Assembly (NCBI RefSeq): GCF_001404515.1 | Contig: NZ_CXWE01000005.1 | Coordinates: 310,001-374,000 of the forward strand | DNA: 64,000 nucleotides | Direction: 5' to 3' | Origin: Roseibium album | Lineage (GTDB): Bacteria; Pseudomonadota; Alphaproteobacteria; Rhizobiales; Stappiaceae | Notes under the pieces: generated by a model | Told to the model about the DNA's origin: nothing | The model's database searches: none | What the model saw: the letters and a program-made list of their open reading frames with translations, nothing else | Part shown: positions 53,157 to 62,310 of the stretch, piece by piece | Numbering within the stretch: the stretch's first letter is position 1 | Layout of the letters: each line of letters begins with the position of its first letter | Position numbers and translations under genes: made by a program

Positions 53157-54227
53157 TCATGAAGGTATGAGCACGGGACCGGGGAACCTGAAACTGACCT
53201 GAACCGCAGTCCCCGGCTCCAGGGGATGCTGGACGTCATCCTGGACCGCGAACATCGAACCAAATGATGTCTCGAGCGAATACTCCATACGGACACCAAC
53301 ATAGGTGGACTTTGCGATTTTCGCATCAAAACCCGTACCCTCGTTGAGGGCGATGCGGGCGGGACGGACGGCCAGCTGACCGGCACCTGTAGAAAGGCCG
53401 CGTGAAGGAAGCTGGCAGCGATAACCATCGACATCGATCTCGGCCATTGGTCCGTCCAACGCGGTCACGTTGCAGGGGATCAGGTTTGCCTCGCCGATGA
53501 AATCGGCGACGAACGCATCGACAGGTTCATCATACAGGGTTCTCGGGGTTCCTATTTGCGCGATTGCCGCATTGCGCATGACAACAATCTCGTCACTCAC
53601 CGCCAGGGCCTCTTCCTGATCATGCGTTACGTAGACCACCGTCAGGCCCAGGTCCTGCTGGATGGCACGGATATCCTCACGTACCTGGCGGCGGAGCTTT
53701 GCATCGAGATTGGACAGGGGTTCGTCAAACAAAAGAACCTGTGGCTCCAGTACCAGTGCACGGGCAACCGCGACACGCTGCTGCTGGCCGCCGGAAAGCT
53801 CGCTCGGCAGGCGTTTGTCGTAGCCCTTCAGGCCAACGAGTTCGAGACCGGCACGCGCCCTGTCGCCGGCTTCGGATTTCGGAAACCCTGAAAATCCAAG
53901 ACCATACGCCACATTTTCAAGAACGGTCATATGGGGAAAGAGCGCGTATGACTGGAACACCATGGATACATCCCGGTCGGTCGCCGGGAGTTTTGTAACA
54001 TCTTCCTCGCCAATCAGGATTTGACCGGAGGTCGCCATTTCCAAGCCTGCGATCATGCGTAACGTAGTGGTCTTTCCGCAGCCGGACGGTCCGAGCAACG
54101 TCACCAGTTTGCCCGCCTCGATTTCAAGATTGATGTCATCGACGGCAACCACGTCGCTGCCGTAAACCTTTGTAACGCCGGAGAACTTGACGGGCGCAGC
54201 CTTGCTCGAGATTTTTGTCTGGGTCAT
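53157..54227 (-). CDS. afuC: ABC transporter ATP-binding protein, AfuC-like
   Basis: A 356-residue ATPase with Walker A GPSGCGKTT, the ABC signature LSGGQQQRVAVARAL, Walker B VLLFDEPLSNLD and a switch His in VTHDQEEAL. A C-terminal TOBE-like regulatory domain follows. It is encoded last in an afuA-afuB-afuC operon and would power uptake of sugar phosphates. Its gene is separated from afuB by three bases. Confidence 0.85.
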   Translation of the reverse strand: MTQTKISSKAAPVKFSGVTKVYGSDVVAVDDINLEIEAGKLVTLLGPSGCGKTTTLRMIAGLEMATSGQILIGEEDVTKLPATDRDVSMVFQSYALFPHMTVLENVAYGLGFSGFPKSEAGDRARAGLELVGLKGYDKRLPSELSGGQQQRVAVARALVLEPQVLLFDEPLSNLDAKLRRQVREDIRAIQQDLGLTVVYVTHDQEEALAVSDEIVVMRNAAIAQIGTPRTLYDEPVDAFVADFIGEANLIPCNVTALDGPMAEIDVDGYRCQLPSRGLSTGAGQLAVRPARIALNEGTGFDAKIAKSTYVGVRMEYSLETSFGSMFAVQDDVQHPLEPGTAVQVSFRFPGPVLIPS

Positions 54228-54230
54228 GGA

Positions 54231-56444
54231 TCAGGTTCTCGTGGCGAATTGAGTGCGGCGGCCGATCTGGGTACGACCGACAATGAACTGCAGGAGAGCA
54301 ACGACCGACAACATGACGAATATGAGCGTCGTTGAATATGCAATCGCGAGGCCATAGTCGTTGTTCTCCACCCGGCCGATAATGTAGCTGGTGGCCATAT
54401 CGTATTCGGCGGAGACAAGGAAAATCACTGCGCTGATCGCCGTCATGGCGCGCACAAAGCTGAACACCAGGGCGGCCAGAATGGCCGGACGCAACAGCGG
54501 CAGAATGACCTTTCGGAAAGTCTGCCAACTGTTCGCTCCAAGTGTGAGGGAACTCTCGTCCAGAGACTTGTCGAGCTGGCTCATCGAGGCGATGCCGGCA
54601 CGCACACCAACCGGCATGTTCCGGAAAATGAAACTGACGACAAGAATGATGCCGGTCCCGGTTATTTCGATGGGTGGTACGTTGAAGGCCAGAATGTAAC
54701 TTACACCGATCACCGTTCCCGGGATGGCAAAACTCAGCATTGTACCGAACTCGAAGGCATTCTTGCCCGCGAAGGTCTGTCTTGTCAGCAAATAGGCCGT
54801 TATGAGGCCAACTGCCGCGGTCAGCGGCGCCGCTGCTGCGGCGATCTGGATCGTCGTGAAGAAGCTGTCCCAGGCCGCTCCAGACCAGTGAAGTCCGTGC
54901 TCGGTCCAACCGACCGAAAACGCGGTGATATAGTGCTTGAAAGTCAGGGTATTGCGAACACCCCAGAGCTCTACGAAACTCCCGTAGACAATCATGCCGT
55001 AGACGATGATCGTAAAGGCACCCCAAATCCCTGCGACGGCAAAAACGGGAAAAGACAGCCTGCGAGGCATGAGCGGGTGCACGCCGGCGTCCCCTTTCCC
55101 CGTGACCGTTGTGTAGTTCTTCTTTCCGAGCCAGACCCGCTGGAAATAGAAGGCAGTCAACGTAAAGAACAACAGCACCATTGCCAGGACCGCCGCACGG
55201 CTCTGGTCATATTGTGCACCGACGATTGCAAAGAAGATCTCGGTACTGAGCACATCGAAGTTGCCACCCAGAACGAGCGGATTGCCGAAATCCGCCATGC
55301 TTTCGATGAACCCCAGCAGGAAGGCATTGGCAAGACCTGGACGCATCAGGGGCAACGAAACGGTCTTGAATGTCTGCCAACGGTTGGCGCGCAGTGTCTG
55401 CGCGGCTTCTTCCATGGATGGGCTGACCCCCTCGACCACGCCGATCAGAACAAGAAAGGCGATCGGCGTGAAGGCCAATGTCTGCGCAATCAGTATCCCG
55501 GGAAGTCCGTAGAGCCACCTTGTCGGCTGTATGCCGAACAGCTCCGATACAAACACGGTCACGGAGCCGGAGAGGCCGAACAACAAGATGAGTGCCAGAC
55601 CGATCACGAATGGTGGCGTAATGATCGGCAGAACCGTCAGCGCGCGCAAACCCCGCTTGAAGCGGAAGCCGGAACGCGTCACCACCAACGCAAAAACAAG
55701 GCCCAGGCCCGTGGTAATGATGCCGACCAGCACTGCCAGGAACAACGAGTTCCACGCCGCGCCGCAGCGAGCGCCCCAGAAACACCCCAGTCCCCACAGT
55801 CGGTCGTCGAAGAACTTCGATACGAATACCGTTATGGAATAGTGGCCGCCATCGGTTACGAAGGCAGCCACAAGCATCCGCACGATCGGGAAAAAGACAA
55901 ATGTGGCAACGATGATGATAACGCCGCCGATGGCGCTTACGACAAAGACGTCACCGTTTATCGCACCGCGTGCGGCAATGCCCTGCGTGAACAGAAAAAG
56001 GAACGCGGTTGCGACGAGCAGGGCCCCGTAGCCCATCCCGAACTGACGATCACCAAGCTCACCAAAAACGGCATTGAGCCATTCATAGCTGAAGCCTCTG
56101 ATGCCAATTCCAAACCCTTGTGCAATCAGCCAGGCGAAGCCAAGGCCGCCTGCAAGGATCAGCGTTGCCGAATAGACTGGGTCGGATTTTCGCCGACGCA
56201 GTACGAACAGCGGGGCCAACAGTGGTGCAATTAATGGCGCCAGCCACATTTTTTCCGATTGAGCGATCAGAAATGCGGCTGGCGCATAGTCTTCATCCAA
56301 CGGGTATCCGTCGAGCAGCCAGGCGAATGAGAAGAAACCGTCCTCAATCCCATACCAGGGCAATAGGCAAAACCCGGCCCATCCGGCGGCAATCCAGAAT
56401 ATCAGAACGGACAGGCCGGTGTTTTCAACGGATACGTTGCGCAT
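54231..56444 (-). CDS. afuB: ABC transporter permease, fused double-length AfuB-like
   Basis: A 737-residue polytopic protein consisting of two binding-protein-dependent permease domains in one chain. Each half carries an EAA-like loop: MEEAAQTLRANRWQTFKTVSLPL in the first and LDESSLTLGANSWQTFRKVILPL in the second (each about 20 residues). The fused length and its partners match AfuABC, first described as iron uptake but shown in Actinobacillus to import hexose phosphates. Three bases separate it from afuA. Confidence 0.85.
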   Translation of the reverse strand: MRNVSVENTGLSVLIFWIAAGWAGFCLLPWYGIEDGFFSFAWLLDGYPLDEDYAPAAFLIAQSEKMWLAPLIAPLLAPLFVLRRRKSDPVYSATLILAGGLGFAWLIAQGFGIGIRGFSYEWLNAVFGELGDRQFGMGYGALLVATAFLFLFTQGIAARGAINGDVFVVSAIGGVIIIVATFVFFPIVRMLVAAFVTDGGHYSITVFVSKFFDDRLWGLGCFWGARCGAAWNSLFLAVLVGIITTGLGLVFALVVTRSGFRFKRGLRALTVLPIITPPFVIGLALILLFGLSGSVTVFVSELFGIQPTRWLYGLPGILIAQTLAFTPIAFLVLIGVVEGVSPSMEEAAQTLRANRWQTFKTVSLPLMRPGLANAFLLGFIESMADFGNPLVLGGNFDVLSTEIFFAIVGAQYDQSRAAVLAMVLLFFTLTAFYFQRVWLGKKNYTTVTGKGDAGVHPLMPRRLSFPVFAVAGIWGAFTIIVYGMIVYGSFVELWGVRNTLTFKHYITAFSVGWTEHGLHWSGAAWDSFFTTIQIAAAAAPLTAAVGLITAYLLTRQTFAGKNAFEFGTMLSFAIPGTVIGVSYILAFNVPPIEITGTGIILVVSFIFRNMPVGVRAGIASMSQLDKSLDESSLTLGANSWQTFRKVILPLLRPAILAALVFSFVRAMTAISAVIFLVSAEYDMATSYIIGRVENNDYGLAIAYSTTLIFVMLSVVALLQFIVGRTQIGRRTQFATRT

Positions 56445-56447
56445 GAT

Positions 56448-57473
56448 TTACTGCGGCAGCGTGGACACCTCCTCGTCCCACTTTTGCAGCAACCGCTTGC
56501 GCTCGTCCGATGAACCGTATTTGGCGAAGTCATAGTCAATCAGCTTGATTTGGCTCATATCGGGCGCGGAAGGTGACGTTTCCGAATTCTTGTTGGACGG
56601 CACCTGGAACGCGTTGACTTCGAGTGCGAGGTTCTGCGCTTCGGGTGACAATGCCCAATCATAGAATTTCTTGGCTTCATCGAGGTTTCTGGCACCGTCG
56701 ATGATGGACATGGACCCGATCTCGTAGCCTGTACCTTCGCAAGGGGCGACGACCTTGATCGGGAATCCGGACACCGCCTGCTTGACGGCATCATGCATGA
56801 ACACGATTCCGATCGTATTCTCGCCACGGCCTGCTGCCTTGATCGGTGCGGAGCCGGATTTGGTGTACTGGTTGATATTGGCGTGCAGACCTTTCATGAA
56901 TTCAAAACCCTCATCCTCGCCAAAAATCTGCACCATGGATGCAAGGGTTGTATAAGCCGTGCCGGATGAATTCGGGTTCGCCATCTGGACATGACCCTTG
57001 TATTCGGGCTTCAGCAGATCTTTCCAGCAGGATGGTTCAGGCAGATTGTTGGCGGACGCCAGGTCGGTGTTATAGCCATACCCAAGTGCACCGGAATAAA
57101 TCCCGATCGTCCGGTTGCCGGCGCTCTCTGCCTGGGAGATCGCCCAATCGTGCAGCTGATCGCGCATCGGGGAAACGTACTCTTGTGTGAGGCCTTCCTC
57201 TGCTGCCTGCAGATGCGGATCGCCGGTTCCACCCCACCACACGTCACCCTTCGGATTGGCCGACTCGGCACGTATCTGCGCAAACGTCTCACCGGACGAT
57301 TTCCGGGTCATGTTGACGTCAATTCCGGTCGCCTCTTCAAAGCTGCGCGCCATCAGCTGACACCAATCTTCCTGCGCACTGCAATAGAGGGTCATTTTGT
57401 CCGCATGCGCGGAACCGGTGGCTGCAGCAAACGCAAATAGCGAGATACCAAACGCAAATTTGATAGATTTCAT
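56448..57473 (-). CDS. afuA: ABC transporter periplasmic binding protein, AfuA-like
   Basis: A 341-residue binding protein with a Sec signal peptide (ATGSAHA). The mature sequence begins DKMTLYCSAQEDWCQLMARS and has DVWWGGTGDPHLQAAEEGLT, NPNSSGTAYTTL and EGTGYEIGSMSII, which I recognise as AfuA-type. The substrate is probably a sugar phosphate rather than ferric iron, as for characterised AfuA; the paired Tyr of FbpA is absent. GGGAGG precedes the ATG. It is the first gene of the operon. The gap upstream holds a PHO-box-like repeat. Confidence 0.86.
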   Translation of the reverse strand: MKSIKFAFGISLFAFAAATGSAHADKMTLYCSAQEDWCQLMARSFEEATGIDVNMTRKSSGETFAQIRAESANPKGDVWWGGTGDPHLQAAEEGLTQEYVSPMRDQLHDWAISQAESAGNRTIGIYSGALGYGYNTDLASANNLPEPSCWKDLLKPEYKGHVQMANPNSSGTAYTTLASMVQIFGEDEGFEFMKGLHANINQYTKSGSAPIKAAGRGENTIGIVFMHDAVKQAVSGFPIKVVAPCEGTGYEIGSMSIIDGARNLDEAKKFYDWALSPEAQNLALEVNAFQVPSNKNSETSPSAPDMSQIKLIDYDFAKYGSSDERKRLLQKWDEEVSTLPQ

Positions 57474-57975
57474 AGTGACCTCCCAAGATTTATGACATTT
57501 TTATGACAATACGTTAGGGCATCAATGCGCCCTCAGCAATCGCTAAATTAACTGTCGTGATTTTGCCTTCTGTCCGGCTCGACATACGTTGTCGATTGCC
57601 TGCAACCAAAGCGTTCTCGCAATGCAGGTATCAATCACGGGAAGGTGCAAAACCCTCCCCGGTTGCTGGTTTCCGGATTTGTTGACAGACAAATGAAGTT
57701 GGCACAGGCGGCTGCATGCAATCTGAAAGAATGTTCCAGATCAGAAGGCTTCTGAAACCCGAATTCGTGCGGCCAATCGAGGCCAATCTACGTTCGGCCG
57801 CGTATGCGTCGATGATAATGATTGCGAATGCGAACCAGAGACAGGTTCGCACGATCTTGCAGAACCGGGTCGCGACCCGGGAACAGACAGCCCAACCAGG
57901 CACAACCTGCCTGGTTCACGCCCGGACGCCATAGACATCGCGCGGATCAAAGGTGCCACTGCTCGGCAGTCGACA
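57474..57975. other. Intergenic region upstream of afuABC
   Basis: About 500 bp between the afuA start and the chemoreceptor stop. It holds the PHO-box-like repeat and a short inverted repeat AGGGC/GCCCT at 57516-57533. I see no supported gene. Confidence 0.45.
57492..57509 (-). promoter_or_regulatory. PHO-box-like direct repeat upstream of afuA
   Basis: Read on the minus strand, TTGTCAT-AAAA-ATGTCAT is two 7-bp repeats with a 4-bp A spacer, the form of a PhoB site (CTGTCAT-N4-CTGTCAT). PhoB control would suit a sugar-phosphate transporter. However, it ends only 18 bp before the afuA start, which leaves little room for a -10 box and leader, so the position is odd. Confidence 0.5.
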
Positions 57976-59979
57976 TCAAGCAGCAGCGACATCTCCCAGG
58001 AACTCTTCGATGACATCACGAAGCTGTTCCGTGTTCGCCGAAACACCCTTTGCTGCCGACAGCACCTTTTCAACGGAGTCCTGACTTTCATCCGCGGCCT
58101 GCTGAACACCGACAATATTCTCCGAAACTTCATTGGATCCGGCAGCAGCGGAATTGACGTTTGCCGTGATTTCCGCGGTCGATGATCCTTGCTCTTCAAC
58201 CGCCGCGGAAATGGCCTCGGTGGCTGAAGAAACCTCACGCATCGTTTCGGCAATTCCGCGAATGGCATCGACCGAACTTTCGGTCTCTTTCTGAATATCG
58301 GTGATCTGGGTAGAGATGGCTTCAGTTGCCTTGGCAGTTTGCGTGGCAAGTTCCTTCACCTCGGACGCGACAACCGCAAAGCCCTTGCCCGCTTCTCCAG
58401 CTCTTGCTGCCTCAATTGTGGCGTTGAGAGCGAGAAGGTTCGTCTGCTCGGCAATTCCCTGGATCAACAGAATGACTTCGCCAATCTTGTCTGCAGAGTC
58501 AGCAAGACCTGCGATCTTGGTGTCTGTCTCGATTGTTGCATCAGTCGCTTGTTCGACGATGCTCTTCGTCTGGCTGACCTGCCGGGATATTTCACCGATC
58601 GATTCCGACAGCGTTTCCGTAGCCGCAGCGACAGCCTGGACGTTGTTCGATGCGTCCTTCGACGCACTGGAAACACTGTCCGCCTGCGAGGTTGTCTGCG
58701 AGGCGATGGTCGAAAGGTTGCCTGCCGAAGTCTCCATTTCCCGGTTTTCCGCATTGACTGCTTCAAGCACACCAAGGACGGTTTCACGGAAGTTGCCAAT
58801 GAGGTCATCGACCTTTGTCTGGCGACCCGCACGCATTTCCTGATCGCGTTCGTTTTCATTCATGAGCGCCATTCGCTCAAGGGACGTGTTCTTGAAAATC
58901 TCAACGGTCCCGGCCATTTCGCCGATTTCGGTCTTCAAGCCGATCAATGGAACCTCGGTCTCAACGTCCCCCTCAGCAAGCGATTTCATCGCGTTGTTTA
59001 GTCGAGCTATTGGTGACGTGATGCTCCTTCCGATCAGAAAACCGGAAAAGATCACCGCTGCAAGAATGCCAATTCCCGCAGCCAGAAAAGTCTGGTCCGT
59101 CGTTTTCATGGTCGAAGTGAAGTGAGCGTTGGCCGCGGCCTGGCCTTCGTCGGCTGCTTCGCGGATCCTCGCGAAATCCGGCTGCATCTCCGCAAAAATC
59201 TGACTGAGCTTTTTCGTCTCCGGCTTCAGCAACATGGAGGTTTTGGCAAATGACTTGAAACCTGCCTGATAGGAGTCCATCAGGATCGTCAGTTTGGCGC
59301 TCAATTCTTCGGGAAGAGCCGCGTTGCCGAGGAGTGCATCGAACTCTTCGCGTCTTTTATCGATACGCGCGACGTACTTTTCCTTGCCACGCATCATGAA
59401 GTCTTTCTCGTGACGGCGCATCATCAGCATCTTGACGGTCAAGGAATCCAGTTTGGCCGTCTTTAGCAGTTCCTCCACGTTATGAACGGCTTGTCTCAGT
59501 TCGCCCTCAAGCCCGTCCTTTTCGTTCAAACCAACGGTTTGATGCAGTCCCGCAACCTTGTGGAACTGCTCTTTATGATGATCGACTTCGTTTTGGAGTT
59601 TCTCGATATTCTCAAGAACCGCTGCGGAAGCCTCCAGGTCCGCCATTTGCATCAGCGCGGCGTTCACTTTCGAAACTGCAGCATCATATTTTCCGATGTA
59701 CTTGGTATCACGCCGAAGCAGGAAGTCCTTTTCGCTGCGGCGCATCTGCAAGGCACCGATCTCCACAGACTGAACGAGTTCGTAGAGAGTTGCATACTGG
59801 TTTTTGCTCTCAAGGGAATGCACGGTGCCCATACGGCCTACAAGATAGGTAATCCCGAGCGCAGAGACCGCCACCATCGTCAACAGCACAAGCAGATTGA
59901 TACGCGTACGGATCCTCAATCGGTCAAGCAAGCCAACCTTTTTGCGTCCGTTTTCAGCGAATTCCGTTTGATCAGACAT
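57976..59979 (-). CDS. Methyl-accepting chemotaxis protein with HBM-type sensor domain
   Basis: A 667-residue chemoreceptor. A first membrane helix (about 27-48) is followed by a periplasmic domain of about 250 residues with two repeats of the helical-bimodular signature ([13 protein letters not shown] and [12 protein letters not shown]). Then come a second membrane helix (about 305-325), a HAMP segment ([21 protein letters not shown]) and the signalling domain with the hairpin tip [21 protein letters not shown] (written here to its core). HBM domains of known receptors bind carboxylic acids; the ligand is unknown here. It is not in a visible chemotaxis operon. Confidence 0.9.
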   Translation of the reverse strand: MSDQTEFAENGRKKVGLLDRLRIRTRINLLVLLTMVAVSALGITYLVGRMGTVHSLESKNQYATLYELVQSVEIGALQMRRSEKDFLLRRDTKYIGKYDAAVSKVNAALMQMADLEASAAVLENIEKLQNEVDHHKEQFHKVAGLHQTVGLNEKDGLEGELRQAVHNVEELLKTAKLDSLTVKMLMMRRHEKDFMMRGKEKYVARIDKRREEFDALLGNAALPEELSAKLTILMDSYQAGFKSFAKTSMLLKPETKKLSQIFAEMQPDFARIREAADEGQAAANAHFTSTMKTTDQTFLAAGIGILAAVIFSGFLIGRSITSPIARLNNAMKSLAEGDVETEVPLIGLKTEIGEMAGTVEIFKNTSLERMALMNENERDQEMRAGRQTKVDDLIGNFRETVLGVLEAVNAENREMETSAGNLSTIASQTTSQADSVSSASKDASNNVQAVAAATETLSESIGEISRQVSQTKSIVEQATDATIETDTKIAGLADSADKIGEVILLIQGIAEQTNLLALNATIEAARAGEAGKGFAVVASEVKELATQTAKATEAISTQITDIQKETESSVDAIRGIAETMREVSSATEAISAAVEEQGSSTAEITANVNSAAAGSNEVSENIVGVQQAADESQDSVEKVLSAAKGVSANTEQLRDVIEEFLGDVAAA

Positions 59980-60478
59980 TTGGTGAACTCCCCCCGAGCC
60001 AGGTCATCGAACTCGTCACAGTGAAAATCTCCGACAAGTCTCAACCGTCCAAATTTGCAAGTTTTAGTAAAATGCTCGTCAAAAATTACTAAAGTTATAA
60101 ATATCCCAAATGATGTTTCCACTCGAAACAACAACGTGACATTTGTTTCGAACGTGCGAATTGCGTGAGTAAGAACCGGACTGCACTGTCAGATTTAACT
60201 AGAATTCAGCCTTGCTGTTATTTGCAAAATTGCCGATAGATTTTTACACATGGATGTGAGTAAATAAGACTGCTTTCCCAAGCGGAATTCTAAAAGATAA
60301 ATCAGTAAAAACATTACAAATTACAAACACTATTGCAGAATGAATTTTACACGCTTAAGCTGACGAACAAGGTAATTCACTTGTATGCTGTAATCCGATT
60401 TGGGATTTAGCTATATTCCCAGTTGTTCAGCAATGCATTACTTTAATACGCGAACCCAAATTTGCGAGGTACCTCGCG
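59980..60478. other. A+T-rich divergent promoter region
   Basis: Some 500 bp between the divergent chemoreceptor and cyclase genes, more A+T-rich than the average of the window. It should hold both promoters. I see no gene; the palindrome near its right end is listed separately. Confidence 0.5.
60464..60477. promoter_or_regulatory. 14-bp palindrome over cyclase ribosome binding site
   Basis: GCGAGGTACCTCGC is a perfect palindrome ending one base before the cyclase ATG. It contains the GAGG ribosome binding site on one arm, so in mRNA a stem could hide that site, or a protein could bind the DNA. Confidence 0.5.
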
Positions 60479-62272
60479 ATGATTTCAACCTCGTACTCGG
60501 ATTTTTTAACGTTAGGTACGGGGCTCCTACGGGTTAACAAAGCGGTTCTGTTTGCCGACGTTGTTGACTCCGTGCGTCTGTTTGAAGTCGACGAGGAAGG
60601 GACAATTGTCCGCTGGATCGGCTTCGTCGACGATCTTGAACGCAGGTTGTCCGCCTCCGGACAAGGACGGCTCGTCAAGCGCATGGGTGATGGGCTGCTG
60701 GCTGAATTCGACGATGTCAGCTTCGCGGCACGGACCGCACTGGACATTCAGGACGCCATCAGGAAAGTGAATGAAAATCTCGGAACGGATCGTCGCATCG
60801 AATTGCGTATCGGCCTGGACGTTGGCGAGATCCTCCACAGCTCCGACCAGGACCTGTACGGACAGCACGTAAACACCGCCGCGCGATTGTCTGCCGCATC
60901 GCGAGCAGGACAAATCATCGTCAGCGCTGCAATTCGGAATGTCCTGGCCAGCGATCCCGATTCAGAATTTGAAGACCTCGGCGAACTGCATCTCAAGAAC
61001 CTGTCACAACCTGTCAGCGCGTTCCTGCTGCGCAGTCCGGACGAGGTTCCGAACCCGTCGCCAAGAATAGCGGCAAAGGACCTGCAGCCGACGATCGCTG
61101 TCCTGCCTCTGATGTCTCCGACCGTATCTCAGGAGACCATGATCTGGTCGAACCTGATTACCGAAGATCTCGTCGGCGCATTGGCACGCTCACCAGCGTT
61201 AAGCGTCATTTCGAACCTGTCCACCGCCAATTTCCGGGCGAAGCCCGTCGAACTGGAGGACATACGAACGAAACTGAGTGCTGATTTCATTGTGACAGGT
61301 TCGTTCCGCCATCACAAAGGCATGACGTTGCTTGATCTGGAGGTGGTTGAAACCCGCACGGGTCTGGTTGTCCTGTCTCAGCGCCTCGAATTCGACACGT
61401 CCGAGTTACTGCAGCAAAACACCATCTTCAGCGATCTCGCCAACAACGTGCATGCCGCTTTGCTGAATCGCGAAATGAAGCGGGCCCTGTCGGCGCCAAT
61501 TCCGTCCCTGGAAGGCTACGCCATTTTGTTCGGCGCCATCGCATTGCTGAACCGACTGTCTCACCAGGATTTCAATCTTGCCGGAGAATTGCTGACCGGC
61601 CTGATCGAACGCATCCCCAACGCCCCCACTGCGCTCGCATGGAAGGCCCGCTGGCACGTTCTGAAGGTGCAGCAGGGCTGGGCGGACGACCCCGGACTGG
61701 AGGCCCGGTTGGCGCTCGATTGCACCGGGCGCGCGCTGGACATCGACCCGCAAAACTCCGGTGCCCTGGTCGCGGAGGGCTTTGTCCGCAACAACCTCTT
61801 GCACGATCTCGACGAAGCCGAGGAACTTTTTGACTGCGCCTTGGAAATGACCCCCAACGATGCGACCGGACGCGCATTGCGCGCTGGTCTTTACACATTC
61901 CGGGGAGAAGGACCGCAAGCGGCCAATGACGCGGAACGCGCACTGCACCTGGCACCACTTGATCCCAACCGGTTTTTCTTTCAGGCCATGGCGGCCGGCG
62001 CCAATCTCGCCAACAAGGACAATGCGCGGGCACTTGAACTCGCCTCCAGCTCGTTGCGTCTCAATCGGTCACACACGTCGACATTGAGGATCAAGGCCGT
62101 CGCGGAGTGGCGCCTGGGCAAGACCGACGACGCCAGGAAAACACTCGCCAAACTTTTAAAGAAACAACCGAATTTCACAGTCAGCTGGTGGCGGCAGTCA
62201 TCGCCTGCAGCAGACTACGAAATGGGCCGGGCATTTGCCCGCTCACTGAAGGAACTTGGTGTACCGGAATAG
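60479..62272 (+). CDS. Adenylate/guanylate cyclase with TolB-like and TPR regions
   Basis: A 597-residue class III nucleotide cyclase. The N-terminal catalytic domain (about 20-190) has metal-binding Asp27 (LFADVVDSV) and Asp71 (MGDGLLAEF), and HVNTAARLSAASRAGQI. A TolB-like segment (TIAVLPLMSP and ADFIVTGSFRH, about 205-320) and a TPR-rich C-terminus (about 400-590) follow. It probably makes cAMP in response to an unknown signal. No membrane helix is seen. It heads an operon with the PAP2/haloperoxidase-type gene and a truncated third gene. Confidence 0.87.
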   Translation: MISTSYSDFLTLGTGLLRVNKAVLFADVVDSVRLFEVDEEGTIVRWIGFVDDLERRLSASGQGRLVKRMGDGLLAEFDDVSFAARTALDIQDAIRKVNENLGTDRRIELRIGLDVGEILHSSDQDLYGQHVNTAARLSAASRAGQIIVSAAIRNVLASDPDSEFEDLGELHLKNLSQPVSAFLLRSPDEVPNPSPRIAAKDLQPTIAVLPLMSPTVSQETMIWSNLITEDLVGALARSPALSVISNLSTANFRAKPVELEDIRTKLSADFIVTGSFRHHKGMTLLDLEVVETRTGLVVLSQRLEFDTSELLQQNTIFSDLANNVHAALLNREMKRALSAPIPSLEGYAILFGAIALLNRLSHQDFNLAGELLTGLIERIPNAPTALAWKARWHVLKVQQGWADDPGLEARLALDCTGRALDIDPQNSGALVAEGFVRNNLLHDLDEAEELFDCALEMTPNDATGRALRAGLYTFRGEGPQAANDAERALHLAPLDPNRFFFQAMAAGANLANKDNARALELASSSLRLNRSHTSTLRIKAVAEWRLGKTDDARKTLAKLLKKQPNFTVSWWRQSSPAADYEMGRAFARSLKELGVPE

Positions 62273-62310
62273 ACAGACACCTGGGCAATTTATGCTGAAA
62301 GGAGCGAATA

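Noticed and set aside
54888-56234. Long plus-strand open frame (448 codons) opposite afuB
   Set aside because: Exactly antisense to a clear permease gene. Its charged, low-complexity translation is what the reverse strand of membrane-protein codons produces, and it has no ribosome binding site.
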